A DNA stretch of 64,000 nucleotides. Origin: Absidia repens. Its lineage: Eukaryota > Mucoromycota > Mucoromycetes > Mucorales > Cunninghamellaceae. Within the stretch, counting starts at the first letter, position 1. Each line of letters starts with the position of its first letter. This document shows, piece after piece, positions 1 to 12,545 of this stretch. The notes beneath the pieces are model-generated. The model was not told where the DNA came from. It was given only the letters and a program-made list of their open reading frames with translations, and searched no databases. A program made the translations under genes and the position numbers. The stretch covers positions 620,001 through 684,000 of the forward strand of contig MCGE01000013.1 in NCBI GenBank assembly GCA_002105175.1, written 5' to 3'.

Positions 1-684
1 TTCCATGAAATTAGACACCCCACTATTTGCACCCAAATAGGCGACCCCTTTTGCTTAGCTGATTTCAGTTTGGGCTTTGTGTTCTTTTTATTATTATTAT
101 TATATCACACCCAAAAAAATAAAAGCGAGAATATATTATCGGGGGGGGTTGGATAAATACACTATGTTTAGCCTAGTAAACGTTACATTGGCGACTTGTT
201 GTAGGTTGATTGATATGGATAGTAGAGTGGGAAGATGTGCATGTTTCATATTGAGTAATTTAGAATTGTCACCCAATCGCTATGCCTCAGATAGATGGGT
301 GAGGAAAGTGGTCATAGGTATGCTAAAAAGCAGTGCAAAATGTTCTATAGCGACACCTACAAACACATCATGACATGCATTCATTTAAACGATTATTGAA
401 ACTGGAATATGGTAATGTTGATAGTATATGGTCTAAATCTTCAACCAGTCACTGGGTCTCTGTGGGAAAAAGTAGTCGTAATGAAGTTAGAGTGAAGATT
501 TGGTAGGGAGCTCACAAAACATTTATAATAGCGACATTGTTCATTATCTGATAGACCTCAGGATGGTTAACAAAAAAAAAAAAAAAAAAATACTGAAGCA
601 TATTGGTAGATACTGAAAATTGAAGACGAAGGGAGGAGGGGGTTCACTGTAACAGTAGATCTAAAGGGGCGATAGTAAAACTGG
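1..684. other. Intergenic, no gene seen
   Basis: A 98-codon open frame at 77-373 has no recognisable domain, no introns and no composition suggesting a real gene. A 17-18 nt A run lies near 571-588. Nothing else is supported here. Confidence 0.5.
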
Positions 685-1025
685 GATCTATCACACAAGG
701 CATGAGAGAGACAATTGGGACATTTTTCATTGAAGCAAGTAAAAAGAGATATATTTTATTCAGATGTAAATAAATAACATGGACAACTAATACCAAACTA
801 AGCTAATGAAGACTCAACAATGGTGCTTTCAGATCCTAGATCCAAAATGAAAGGGTATCCCCATGTATGTTGTATTCCCTGATCTGAAAATCCTTCTAAA
901 TTAGTCCTGAAGCTAATCCAAGATCACTGCAATGGCGAAAAAAAAGAGGGAAGAAAAAGAAAAAAATAAAAGGAAGTGCGAAAAAATAAAAAGTAAAACA
1001 CGTGGTCGGGATTTGAATATACATT
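685..1025 (-). repeat. Dispersed repeat, copy 1
   Basis: On the minus strand this has the family order: head with CACGTG (rc at 999-1004) in a context matching CAAATCCCG, then a T/C-rich tract, the core (rc near 844-886) and the GAATAAAATAT tail. It lies about 460 bp downstream of the dihydroxyacetone kinase stop codon, in the same orientation. The 78-codon plus-strand frame at 932-1168 is the complement of the pyrimidine tract and not a gene. Confidence 0.8.
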
Positions 1026-1480
1026 TTTTCTCTGGAGGACTTTCGTTCGAGTTGTTGCTTGATCCTTCAGCCAAAATCGACCAACTTCAGTTGCCTAAGA
1101 CCAAAAAATTTTTATATAAACAAAAAGCATCCAAATCGCGTAACTTTTTCCCTTTTCATTTTCATTAATATATTCCTTGGTTAAGCATTTTATAAGTAAA
1201 ATAAATATCATTGGCATTTTCCATGAGACCCGTTTTTTTTTTTTTTTTTTTTTTTTTTACGTTCTTGCTGAACTGCACCATATCATAATCTCACGATCAC
1301 ATTTCCCTACAAACAGCCATACACAGAATAATATTTTTTATTAACAGACCAAAAGACAAATAAATATAAGTGTGAAATAGCTATGCTAAGATATAAAACC
1401 AATCAGTCAAAAATGAAGGGGAGGGGGGATAAGATGTCACCTAACTACTAGCTACTAATAATTCAATCCAATATAATCCA
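1026..1480. other. Kinase 3' flank, poly-T tract
   Basis: This is the 3' flank of the minus-strand dihydroxyacetone kinase. It contains a T run of about 26 nt near 1233-1258 and AT-rich DNA. No gene is seen. Confidence 0.5.
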
Positions 1481-3889
1481 TCAATCATGAGCAGCCACAT
1501 TATCTTCTACCACGGCAGCACTTATGGCTTCAAAGACAGTCACTAAACCAAAAGCTCCAGCATCAGGCACACCTGCTTCCTGTACATCTTTATCAGAGAG
1601 GTAAGATGTGCGTCCTAGCTTGGCCACTTGCTTGATGGTAGCGTCCATTCCCAACCGTGCTTGCACCACCGCATCCTGCAGACTAGCCCCCTTTTCTAAA
1701 CTAGTCACAAATGGAATCAGAGCATCCATCAACGTCCTATCACCCACCCGAGCTTTTGTGTATGTCTGTAACGAATCTAACGCATAAGTGCAGGCTATGA
1801 CATAAAAAATAGACAAACGAATAAATAATTATCCATTTCCCGTGGGAAAAAAAGCCGTCATGAGTTTTACCTTTTGCCCAAGTGTCCATTGAAGTACTAC
1901 CACCATAGATATTGAGACCATTCGCCAAGGCGTTTAAAAAAATGCAATATATAGCCGACGATGTACCCCCGACCGATCGATCTACGGTATCTGCCAGGGC
2001 CAGTAATGTCTGAGAGGTAGATGTCAATGGATAATGGCGACGTTGCTTTTCAATGGCTGAGAAGAAACGAAGAGCGTGAGTCACTGATATAAAGTTTGTG
2101 AGAGTGCGAGAGTCTGTGTGTGTGTTTTACCTTCCGATGCATACACCATCGTTTTTCCACAGTCACCATCCCCCAACAAGGTGTCATAGGATGTGATCGT
2201 GGGTTCGGTATCGACCAGGGCTTGAATCACTTTGCAAAGCACTTTGGAGAACAAAAATTGATCCACTAAAACGATGACACAGAAAAGGTCATTAGTTCCT
2301 TTTGTCCTACCCCATCACTCATCCGTTTCCATACACGTCTAGAAATTTTTACCTTGTACATCTTCTTCGTCATTTACATTGGTTGTTGTTGTTTTGCCAT
2401 GGATTTTTTCATTTCCATCATCTTCAGTAGGAGAAATCAAAGCGAATGTCGATCGGGAGACGGCCAACGGCCAGCCGGCCACATAGACTGGGGAATCCAA
2501 CAAATCCAATACAAGATCCGCCTTAGAGTTGGTGAGTTTCAATAGACTTAGGGAAAATCCCGGCATATTTAGGCTTGTGACAAAGGACCCTGACAAGATA
2601 CGTTTCAAACGGAGATGTGGCATGTGAGTAACAACTGTTTCCACGGCTTCCTTGACGATCACATTGAATTCGAGGCTCGGTGTGCCACCTAGATTGTTGA
2701 CCAAAAGCACCACATCTGTTTGGTTCTGAGTCGACGCATCCGAGAAATCCAAATAACAACGGTCTTGATCGTTTTGGTCCACTAAGGTTTCCAATACATG
2801 CTTCACCAACGGCTGAGCAGCCATGAGAGGTAACTTGGCCCATCCAGGTTCATTGTGAATCCCCATCCCAAGTTCCATTTCCAGCGGTCCCAAAAGCGAC
2901 GGGTCACTGGAAGAGCCTGGGACATGGCAGTGGTTCAATGCCACACCCAATGTTGCACTGTGATCGATCACGTATTGTCCCATCTCAGCCACTTGTTCCA
3001 ATGATGCACTACTCCCCCCCCAACATACAGAAAGAAAAAAAGAAAAAAAAAGGTGAGCTATCTCGTTTGTTCATCACTACTCATACAAACACATACAACA
3101 CACACTCTGTATAGTCTTTTGCTTACCCTTTTGTTGCCAACGCCCCACAACATTTGATCACCAATGTTACCATAGCCATACCTCGACGCCCGACTTTAGT
3201 ACCCTTGGCACGGCCAACGGCTGTATCATCACCAACCATCAACATGGCGACCTTGATGCCACGTGCTTTGGCACGTTCCACGGCCAACCCAAAGTTCAAA
3301 CAATCTCCTGTATAGTTCTTGACAATCACCAAGGTGCCAAAGGGGGACTGGACCCGTTCCAAGGCCGCCAAAACCTGACTTGCCGACGGCGATGCAAACA
3401 CGTGGCCACACACCGCTGCCGTTAACATACCATCGCCCACACTGCCCGCATGCGCCGGTTCATGACCTGAGCCTCCGCCAGCAATCAATGTCACCTGTTG
3501 ATTGGCTACTTGGTCTACATTTGAAGCATAAACAACTAAAGAATTGGTAATACATTATTTTTTGAGTTAGTATACATATTGCCCTCCCCTTGTTGCATAA
3601 ACGCCAACTTTTTTTTTTTTACCTTTGTGTTCTGGGAGCCATCTTACATGAGGATTAGCATAACAAAAACCTTGAATACTATCCGACACAAGCTAAAGAG
3701 AGATGGAGAGTTAATATTCAAATAAAAAAGGCATAGGTGATGGCTCGTTACCGTGGAAGGATCATTCATAAAGTGTTTCCCTTTAAAAAGTAATAACAAA
3801 AAAAAAGGAGGTGATTAGTGTTGACAAGAGACAAAAAAAGGTATTTGTGAAGTGGACGTTTAAATGAATATACCTTGACCCATAGTCAT
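1481..3889 (-). CDS. DAK1: Dihydroxyacetone kinase (DAK1-DAK2 type)
   Basis: ATP-dependent kinase phosphorylating dihydroxyacetone (glyceraldehyde in some members) to DHAP, used in glycerol/methanol assimilation and DHA detoxification; cytosolic. Eight exons: 3889-3874, 3780-3752, 3692-3623, 3535-3127, 3008-2353, 2265-2131, 2056-1871, 1794-1481, giving 604 aa, the normal length for the family. The N-terminus reads MTMGQGKHFMNDPST, followed by GGGSGHEPAHAG. The motif MGIHNEPG carries the histidine that binds the substrate covalently in this family. The C-terminal DAK2 domain begins after residue about 390 and holds GDGDCGKT, the Mg-ATP acidic cluster. All junctions restore conserved residues. 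It is divergent from the Pho80-like cyclin across about 690 bp. Mig1-like GTGGGG and GCGGGG motifs lie 58-83 bp upstream of the start. Confidence 0.95.
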
Positions 3890-3946
3890 AGTTAAAACTT
3901 TAATAAGATAGAGTGAGTGAGAAGAAAAAGAAAAGTAAAGGAGGGG

Positions 3947-3970
3947 GTGGGGTAAATTTCTTTTGCGGGG
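3947..3970 (+). promoter_or_regulatory. Possible Mig1/CreA-like sites
   Basis: GTGGGG at 3947-3952 and GCGGGG at 3965-3970 match the SYGGGG core bound by fungal Mig1/CreA glucose repressors, and the second has a T-rich 5' flank as Mig1 sites often do. They lie just upstream of the dihydroxyacetone kinase start in the shared promoter. The motif is short, so chance occurrence is possible. Confidence 0.3.
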
Positions 3971-4579
3971 GAAAATATTAAACGCCGTGTGTGTGATTAT
4001 TACATTTTTTTATATGGCGAGACGACATTCAAACACCGATATGGTTTATATGATAACAACAGAGGCATGCAAAAGGTGGACTATATCCACAGTACAATAA
4101 AGAACAGTAAATGAGGCGTAAGAAAAGAACCTTCTTGGCAAAAAGTGGCAAAATATATCTATACATATAAAGTGTATTACATAAATAAATATAGCAAAGA
4201 TATACGTTCTGATGATAATCGTGATAAGGGGGGGTGAGTATAGAGTTGGGTTGTTTGCGCAGCAGATGAAAGGAAAGGGGAAAGCAAAGCAGGTGACCGA
4301 AGGCGCGGGAAGGGAAAAGTAGCAAAAAGTGTATAAATATCAAGATAAAAAAGAAAATTTTCCTTTTTTCCCTTGGTGTGTGTGTGGCTCCTTGCTCTTT
4401 TTTTTAATACTATACGCTGGACGATGTCCATTTAAAAAAAAGATTAGCGACCCTCCCTCATTGAAAAAAAAAATACCTTTTTTTAATTCTTATATTACTG
4501 AACCCACTTACCGATTCATCCACCCAAATCCAGCTCTTATCGCATTATTATTTTATTTTAGTCTTGTATACCTTAAACG
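3971..4579. other. Divergent promoter region, DAK and cyclin
   Basis: AT-rich DNA between the divergent dihydroxyacetone kinase and cyclin genes. The ORFs on both strands are short, lack domains and look spurious. Confidence 0.5.
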
Positions 4580-5679
4580 ATGACCCTCCCTTTACACACC
4601 ACTGACTCCACCACCGCCACCATGCCACCATTGGAACTCCGCTCTGACGCTTGTACGTATTATGCCCCACCCCTTTCCTCCTCCTCTTCAACTTATGAAA
4701 ATCATCACCATCACCATCATCATCATCATCATCACCAACCTTATTCAAATCCCGATGTTCAAAAGAAAACGGATTTGATTGATCGACTTGTTGGTAATAT
4801 TGTTTTTGTACTGAATGGAATTAATTTCGGAGCCATTGATGTCTTCCCGCGTCTTTTTTTAAAATAAATAAATAAATAGGAACAACAGCAGAAATCATTG
4901 ATTCTATATGGTCAGCACAAACATCAGCATCCCCTCATGATCCTCATGTTAAAGTTGTACACACAAGAGCGTTTATTCAAGAAATTTTACGTCGGTCAAA
5001 GACAACCTACTCGAATCTTCAAGTGTGCCTTTTTTATCTTTTTCGGGTCAAAAAGGCCGTGCTTATGCGTATCACTGGCTCGAAAGACACTATCAAGAAA
5101 ACAAGGGACGATCATATTCTATGCTGCGGCAGACGAATGTTTTTAGCTGCCTTGATGATTTCTTCCAAATTTCTCCAGGACAAGAATTATCGTAACAAGG
5201 CATGGGCTCGTCTCAGTGGACTTGCTCTTTGTGAAATCAACGCCGCCGAAATGTTATTTTTACGTCTGATTGATTATAACCTTTACATTAGTCAACCTAC
5301 CTTTGATCGATGGCATTCTTTATTACAAGCTTATCTTTACCGATCATCCAATACCACCGAAAAGGCCATTTGCATAACCTGTTATCTTCGCTCCATCAGC
5401 TCCCACTCAACTCCGTTCCCGTCTTATTCCCCTCCACCTCTTTCTCCTCCTAATCAAATAACAACACCAACATCAACAAGTGTATTGCTGGGCAGGCCTT
5501 CTTCCTTCTATCCCTCACCCCCGTTTACTGATGAACTCCCTTCCGCTACATTGACTCCATCTTTAATGAGTGGCCATCAAAATAGCAACAAACGGGGTTT
5601 GGACAATGATGATCAGGATCATCATCATGTAACCATGAAACGTCATTGCATTGATTCTAAAAATAATAATAAAATATGA
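4580..5679 (+). CDS. Pho80/Pcl-like cyclin
   Basis: Cyclin of the Pho80/Pcl family, whose members activate Pho85-type CDKs in phosphate, glycogen and cell-cycle control. Two exons, 4580-4793 and 4880-5679, give 337 aa. The N-terminus is low complexity with a 12-residue His run encoded near 4704-4738. The domain reads VVHTRAFIQEILRRSKTTY, then YLFRVKK, then CGRRMFLAALMISSKFLQD, then AWARLSGL, EINAAEMLFLRLIDYNLYIS and FDRWHSLLQAYL, the classic Pho80 cyclin-box order. The C-terminal tail is Ser/Pro/His-rich. An alternative start at 4621 has a Kozak-like CCACC context. The CDK partner is not in the window. Confidence 0.9.
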
Positions 5680-5695
5680 TCAAAGTAGATGTTTA

Positions 5696-5728
<33 letters not shown>

Positions 5729-6170
5729 GGTATGAAACGGTCAGGTCGATTTTTGATTTTACTTGAAACAAATGGGTGTCGTTTGATATTATTGTTGTTG
5801 GGATGTTTGCTTTATTATTTTTATTTATCGCACTGAGTGATCACTACATGCCATTGACGTGATGTTTAGCTCTGTGATGCGGGTCTTATTATAGCAAAGG
5901 ACAGTAGCGATTAAAAAAAAAGGTTAGACTGTATGATATGTTGCTAGAGCGCTGACCATCATATAAAAATATACAGTAAAAACTAGAATTGTATGTATAG
6001 GATGTCAATCAAAAGTTTGTTGTTTTGTTTTTCTACGTTCATCGCTTGCACAAGAAAAACCCACCATCGAACCGGATCAAGATTCGAAGTACCAAATACT
6101 AGTTCAGCAGAAAATTGACGATGTGTTGATAACGATGGTGCCTGGTTTCAGCGATAGGCCACAGAAAATA
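5680..6170. other. Cyclin 3' flank
   Basis: AT-rich 3' flank with a T10/A18 homopolymer pair at 5697-5728 that could form a long A:T hairpin. No gene is seen. Confidence 0.5.
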
Positions 6171-7080
6171 TTTCAGATCCCGCTCACGCGATTTCTTTTT
6201 TTTTTTTTTCTTCATCATTGAACCTCAATGAGGTTATTTTGAACTTGGATTAGTATCAGGAATAGTTTAGAAAATTTTTCGTCTCAGGGGTTACAAAATG
6301 CATGGGGAAACCCTTTCATTTGGATTCTTGGATTTGGGACCACCATTAGTTGGCCTTTGACGTCTTCATTAGCCCAGTTTAGTGTTAGTTTGCTCATAGT
6401 TTGCTACTATGTTTGAATAAATCATGTCTCTTTGTACTTGCTTCAATAAAAAAAAAACCATTAGTCTCTCTTATGTTCTGTGCAATAGATTCTCTTCGCA
6501 GTAAAGGAACGCCTGCATTATAGAACCCTTTTTATCACTGGCCCATTAGCTCGCTCTCATTTCTTATACAACAGATCATTTTTCACCATCATCATTTTTT
6601 ATTTTAGGCTAGTGTTGACTAAACTTTAAATCCTTTCTTGGCCATTGGTCTCCTTCATTCTTTGCAATATAGTACATTAGATTCCTTGTTAGCATCACCT
6701 TTAACCACATTACTTCAATAAAATATATTGTTTATGAACCATCCTCTGACCCATTAGATAATTTGTGATCAATTTCTTTATTATAAATGGGTTCTGTAAA
6801 TATCTTATAGAACACCTGCTTTATAACTCGCCCAGTATGCATACTTTTTCCTGAGAGCCATAGAGACTGGTTGGCATCCATGGGTCACTTTATTTTAACG
6901 GTAGCATACTCTTGGCCCATCAATCATTTCAATGAACCAAGGCTCTGTCGTCAGTGTAGCTATTTCCCTTTGTTTTGTTTTTAGCTCATCTCATTGCTCT
7001 ATAAGTTATTCCCCTCTGAGCTAAGACAATGACCCACTGTGACATGACTACTGCCTTGCTTTTTAAATATCATAGCGCCT
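6171..7080 (+). repeat. Dispersed repeat, copy 2 (long copy)
   Basis: The head matches the family (CAGATCCCGCTCACGCG at 6175-6191), followed by a pyrimidine tract, the core at 6299-6330 and the TTTGAATAAATCATGTCTC tail. Homology with copy 9 continues for about 0.9 kb through repeated CTTCAATAAAA-type units to a distal block with GACTACT and TTTTAAAT (near 7045-7070). There is no ORF. It starts about 490 bp downstream of the cyclin stop in sense orientation. Confidence 0.75.
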
Positions 7081-7535
7081 GCTAGATACATACTTTATAT
7101 ACCCAGTTTACTATTTTCATGCGATATGTCCTAAAAAATATATCAAATCCGGAACGGAAAACAGCTGCACACAAACGCACAGGAATTATGAAATGACCCA
7201 ATCATATACCTCCCGTCTAAAGTATTTCCCCACACATAAAAATACACAACTCAACGGTGGAATGGTCAAGGAAATTTAAGAGCCTTTTATTGTAGAATAT
7301 ATTATGGCCGAAGTTGCTTTTTTTTCATTTTTGTGTAGTGCTAGCACTCGCCACTTTGATATTTTCTCCTCGAGATTATATCACTCAAAAAAAAATAATG
7401 CTGCCTCGAGCGGATATTGAAAATCAGTCGCGTTCGCAGGCGTATTTTTTTTTTTTTTTTTTTGAAAAAGGGGAAGCGGGTTTTTTTTTCTTTATTTTAC
7501 ATATATCATATATCATATATCATCAATTCTTGTCC
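7081..7535. other. RecQ upstream region
   Basis: Probable promoter and 5' leader of the RecQ gene. The frame is open upstream from 7314 but encodes poly-Phe runs from T tracts, so I place the start at 7536. Confidence 0.5.
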
Positions 7536-7795
7536 ATGAAATCCAACCATGACGAGCACTCGGCGTGGTACAGGAAAACAATTCAGCCGAGTCTTTTGAA
7601 ACCATCAATGTCCTATACAATATATCAAGTATCCGATCCATCCACACATACTGGTGTCAGCAATAACCACAACAATAGACGAGACAATGGTCCAACAGTA
7701 TCCGAGACAACATATCCAGTGGAAGTCATGAATTCAACAACTGCTATTCCCCGGGCTATTTCCACCACCACCACCACTACTACTACTGCTACTGG

Positions 7796-7841
<46 letters not shown>

Positions 7842-10800
7842 ATTACTACAACTGCTGCTGTGAAAAAACGTCCCTTAGCTGAAATCATCGAATCACAGCC
7901 ATCAACTTACCCAAGGAATAATTGTGACGCGATCGATCTTTCTGCTGCTAAAAGTCGACATGGTCTCTCACTCAGTTGCAAACGTACGAAAAACCAAACA
8001 CCACCACCACCATCACCTCTTACTACTGCTACCGCTAACATTGAAAACACAAGAACGAAACAACAGCAAACAAACTCTACAGACACTGATCATCTCATGC
8101 GAGAGGCTTTGGATGGACTATCTGATCTAGACTATGACGATGACTTTGGTCTTGACGATGCACTGGTAAGACGAAAAAGGAATAAAACGGAGAGGGGTAG
8201 CTGTAATGGTCAATGCAAGGTTTTGATGCTCATATGCTTCCTTTTTTTTTAATTATATTTAAAACTTAGATGGAGGAAGCAATCAACTTCGACTCAAACA
8301 GCGATGTAGCCATGAAAGGGACCTCATCATCATCATCATTATCATCAGGCACATCCGCATTCGATATATCAACAGCGACATTTAAGCCTCCATCAACAAA
8401 TTTTTCACAAACAACCGCAGCAACGTCAAATCACCAATTCAACAGTACAAGTTATGTTGCACCACCTTTTTACATCTCATCGCCCACACCAGAACAACAG
8501 CAGCAGCAAGAAATATCAAAACGGCCCTCGCTTGACTCCTTCAGAAATCAAACCTTGCCACCAACCAGGAACTCTGTGGAAACTATCAATGCCCCTTCAA
8601 CAACCAGGAACTCTGTGGAAACTGTTAATACCTCTTCAACGACCAGGAACTCTTTACAAGTCACCACTGTCTCTCCGCCGACTAAAAACCTCCAGCAACA
8701 ATTGACGGATTTGAAACAAAAGCAATCTGAATTGGGTAGCCAACTCTTCCGGACGAGCGATGCAAAAGCTTTAGAATCATTAATGGCTCAGGGGTAAGTT
8801 TTTAATCAAAAGGAAATCATTAGAAAAGCAAGCTCATGTGTTTCTTTTTTTTTTTTTGACTTTTAGAAAAGCACTGGCGGCAAAGATAGATCAATTGAAT
8901 CATCAAATCAGCATGGAAAATGGTATTGTGATTGATCTAGGAACGGAGGATATGGACGTGGACAACGTGGATGAAGGCTTCACATCAATGACAACAACCG
9001 GATCCTCGACAGTGGCATCTCCTTATTTCCAGTCATCAACAAACACAACACCGGTACCTGCTGGATCTCGTACTACGGCAACAACTACAACAACTACTAT
9101 GGTCCACCCACCGTCAACAGTGGCAGCGGCAACAATGCAGTCAAAGGAACATAACTATCCATGGTCGAACGACGTTCAACGTACTCTTAGACAAGTCTTC
9201 AAACTGACGGAATTCCGCCTGCACCAACTGGAGGCTATCAACACGACGATGAAAGGTGAAGATGTGTTTGTGCTTATGCCGACGGGCGGTGGCAAAAGTC
9301 TCTGTTATCAACTTCCTGCGACTCTACAGAAAGAACTCTATGGCGAAACGAGGTGTCGTACCGGTGTAACCGTGGTGGTATCGCCCTTGCGCTCATTGAT
9401 GATGGACCAGGTAGAACAATTACAACGACGCGGGATTCAAGCGGACAGATTGGATGGAACAATTACAGCAGACGAACGACGTGCGGTGTATGCAGGCTTG
9501 GCCAGCTATCAACCTACCCTTCAGCTCGTTTATGTAACTCCAGAAATGCTTAGTCAATCCGGTGCTTTCCAAGAGACGCTGGGTCGTCTCAATGAACATG
9601 GACGGTTGGCAAGATTTGTGATCGACGAAGCGCATTGTGTGTCGCAATGGGGCCATGACTTTCGACCCGACTACAAACTCCTTGGCAATCTCAAATCAAA
9701 ATACCCTGGTGTGCCTCTCATTGCTTTGACTGCTACCGCCAATCTACGTGTGCAAGAGGATGTCTTGCTCAATCTTAGTATGACTGGTTGTAAGGTATTC
9801 AAACAAAGTTTTAATCGACCCAATCTCAAGTAAGTGAGCTACAAATAAATATAGAAATAAAAAGGGCGATACTGATATTTTCTCTCTCGATCTTTTTTTA
9901 TGTAGGTATGAAGTCGTCCAGAACTCACCGAAGGACCGATTGGAAGATATCTATCAATTTATCACAAGGCAATTCCGACAGAAATGCGGCATCATTTACG
10001 GTTCAACTCGGAAGGAATGTGAAGATATGGCCAAAGCACTACAGAAAAAAGGACTTAGGGTTGGCCACTATCATGCAGGACTGACCAATGAAGAACGAAC
10101 GGAAGCTCAACAAAAATGGCAACGAAATGAATACCAAGTGATTGTGGCTACGGTTGCGTTTGGCATGGGCATTGACAAACCTGATGTGCGATTTGTGATT
10201 CATCTTATTTTACCCTTCTCCGTGGAAAACTATTATCAAGAAACAGGCCGTGCCGGGCGAGATGGACAGCAAGCGACCTGCCGACTTTACTACAATTATG
10301 GTGATACTGTAGGATTACGCAAGAGGATCGATTCAAGCACGGATTCTAGCTATGAGCAAAAGAAATGCGAAAGGAACAATCTCAACGCCATGATACAGTA
10401 TTGCACAAACAAAGTGGATTGCCGCCGTCAACAGGTCTTAGCGTATTTTGGCGAAACCTTCGACCCAGCTCAATGTCGCTCTCCAATCTGTGACAATTGT
10501 CAAGACAACCATGGCAAGGAAACTTACGAAAAAGATATGACAAAGGAAGCACGAATGCTATTACAACTTCTTCAACAAATACAGTCTCTTCCGAGCAACA
10601 ATGGATTTAGCAACAATGACATCAGGAATGACATCACTTTGACACAACTGATCAGTGTTTTCCGTGGATCCAACAACCAAGTCAATCGCACAAGAGGATA
10701 TATCGCCACAGATAATTTTGGTTCTGGAAAAAATTTGCCTGTTAGCAGCGCCAATCGATTAGTTGAACACCTGCAAACTCGCGATTACATTCAACAATAT

Positions 10801-11629
10801 ACAAAACAATCAGCCGCGGGATATACCTTCATTTACGTGGAATTGGGGGACAAGGCACATGGACTACTTTCTGGCAAAGATGTGGTGCATCTACGTGAAG
10901 TAGTGGAGGTTCAGGTAAGTTTTTATTGGCAGGATCGAGGAGGAGGAGGGGGAGGGGAGGGTGGGAACCAGAATTCTATTCACTCATTACGTACTTCTTC
11001 TCATTTTCTACAGCGGCCTTCGTCATCTGCAAGACCACCGTCTGCACCCACCAATAGCATCAGATATCAACCACCTCCACAAGCACCAACATCAGGATTA
11101 CGACCAGCATCAACACTAACGCCACCTCAACCGATGCCAGCAACGTCATGCTCCTATCGTCCCTATGATTTTGGTCAATATGCCATGTCTACAAATACCA
11201 CTGTTTCGCCATCAACAAGACCATTAACACCAGTACTACCTGTGGCTTCTGGACTGGATCCACCTGACGTCAGAAAGCTTAAAGGTGAATGTTATGAAAA
11301 GATGCGGAATATACGGAATGAAGTAAGACAAAAAAGAAGAGCTAAAAAAGTCATCGGTATATAACGGAACAATCAGAATTCTTACATCGCACCCCCACCT
11401 TCTTTTTTTTTTTTTTTGTGAATAGATAAAATCCAAAAACAAATTGGTACAAGCCAGTACGGTATTCTCAGACAATGAAATCAAGGTCATGGCCAGGCAT
11501 CTACCGGAAGATATCAAGACTTTTATTCAAGTGACCAAGATGACGGATGACAAATACGAAAGGTATGGATATATTTTCCTGAAAGTCTGTAAGGAATTTG
11601 CGGGAAAAACGGCTAAGATAACGAGGTGA
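7536..11629 (+). CDS. SGS1: RecQ family DNA helicase (Sgs1/BLM type)
   Basis: 3'-5' DNA helicase acting in recombination intermediate dissolution and fork maintenance in the nucleus. Six exons: 7536-8165, 8270-8793, 8867-9829, 9906-10914, 11014-11322, 11426-11629, giving 1212 aa, a little shorter than yeast Sgs1. The long disordered N-terminus has a poly-Ala run (GCT repeat near 7796-7843), acidic DDD patches and three 13-residue tandem repeats. Helicase motifs include MPTGGGKSLCYQLPA (Walker A, about residue 525), VIDEAHCVSQWGHDFRPDY (about 637) and QETGRAGRDGQ. An RQC zinc region (CRRQQVLAYFG...C..C..C) follows at about 877-904, then a Pro-rich linker and a C-terminal HRDC domain. The donor after RNE at 11323 (GTAAGA), not the later GTATAT, keeps the HRDC frame. 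Confidence 0.95.
8564..8655 (+). repeat. 39-bp in-frame tandem repeat in RecQ
   Basis: Units beginning ACCAGGAAC occur at 8564, 8603 and 8642, a 39-bp period. They encode 13-residue units of the form TRNSVETxNxxST in the disordered N-terminal region of the helicase. The third unit has diverged. Confidence 0.85.
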
Positions 11630-12371
11630 CGACGATATGGCGATTAGATTAGTTTATGGTTTTAGTTTTTGTAGTAATAGTAGGGTAGTATTTAGTATTG
11701 ATTTGATCTTTTCCCCTTATATATCCAATTCACCCATTTTAATATGTAGTATATTATGTGCTTTTGTGTATACCATTATTGTCTTTCTTTCTTTGTTTTT
11801 TTTTTTTATGTTCTGTGCTTTATGTTGTTGCTATGATTTGTAGAATAAAAAAATTATTCATCTGATTTATTATCCAAAACGGGAAAGTAGATTGTGTTAT
11901 GTTTGGGTCAATCTTTTTTTTATCTATTGACAGTGTCTCATCTCCCTCGGAAGATTTATTGATTCTGCGATCACACAATTTATTTTCGGTGTGAGAAAAA
12001 ATATGAAATAAAAAGATAATAAATAAGATATTAGATAAAACAAGCAAAGGTCATCCTTTTACTACTTGGCTTGGATCTCATTGGTTTCCATTGGTAATGC
12101 ACGTGGCTAAAAGGTACATTGATGTGGAATTGAATTGTGTGTTTATTTGTGTTTTTTTGTGCGTGTAAGTGTATGTGTGTGTGTGTGCAAATGTGGAGCT
12201 GAGAGAGGGGATTCCATCGTTAGGGCAATCCAACCTGGCCTGTGTGAAAAAGCGAACCAGTGAAATCAAAGAGAAAAAGGAAACCACCAAATATGGCTTA
12301 ATGCATCTGTCCTCCTTATTTCTCCAGTAAAGCTTAAAAAAAAAAGGTCCATTTTTGTACAACCAGAGAGT
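11630..12371. other. RecQ 3' flank and transporter upstream region
   Basis: AT-rich DNA with AATAAAA at 11843-11849 as a plausible RecQ polyadenylation signal and a GT-rich stretch around 12160-12188. Short ORFs on both strands have no recognisable features. Confidence 0.45.
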
Positions 12372-12395
12372 GTGGGGAGCGCGGGGAGCGCGGGG
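12372..12395 (+). promoter_or_regulatory. Three tandem Mig1/CreA-like motifs
   Basis: GTGGGG (12372-12377), GCGGGG (12381-12386) and GCGGGG (12390-12395) repeat with a 9-bp period, about 150-175 bp upstream of the start of the Jen1-like transporter. Each fits the SYGGGG core of Mig1/CreA. Yeast JEN1 is glucose-repressed through Mig1, so the placement makes biological sense. Binding is inferred, not shown. Confidence 0.5.
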
Positions 12396-12545
12396 AGGGT
12401 GAAAAAAAATAATAATGGGAGGAAAACAAATCACCTACTCACCAGCCAAAAATATATAAATAATAAACCACATTTCCATTTTCAATTTTTTTCTTCCTCA
12501 TTCGTTCTTTTTCCCCAAAACGACAAAAAAAAAAAAAAAAAAAAG

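Noticed and set aside
4580..4867. Cyclin as a single unspliced 95-aa protein
   Set aside because: The cyclin-box sequence continues in the correct phase only after the 4794-4879 intron.
7625..7888. 87-codon minus ORF with Ala and Val runs
   Set aside because: Reverse reading of the RecQ GCT/ACC repeats.
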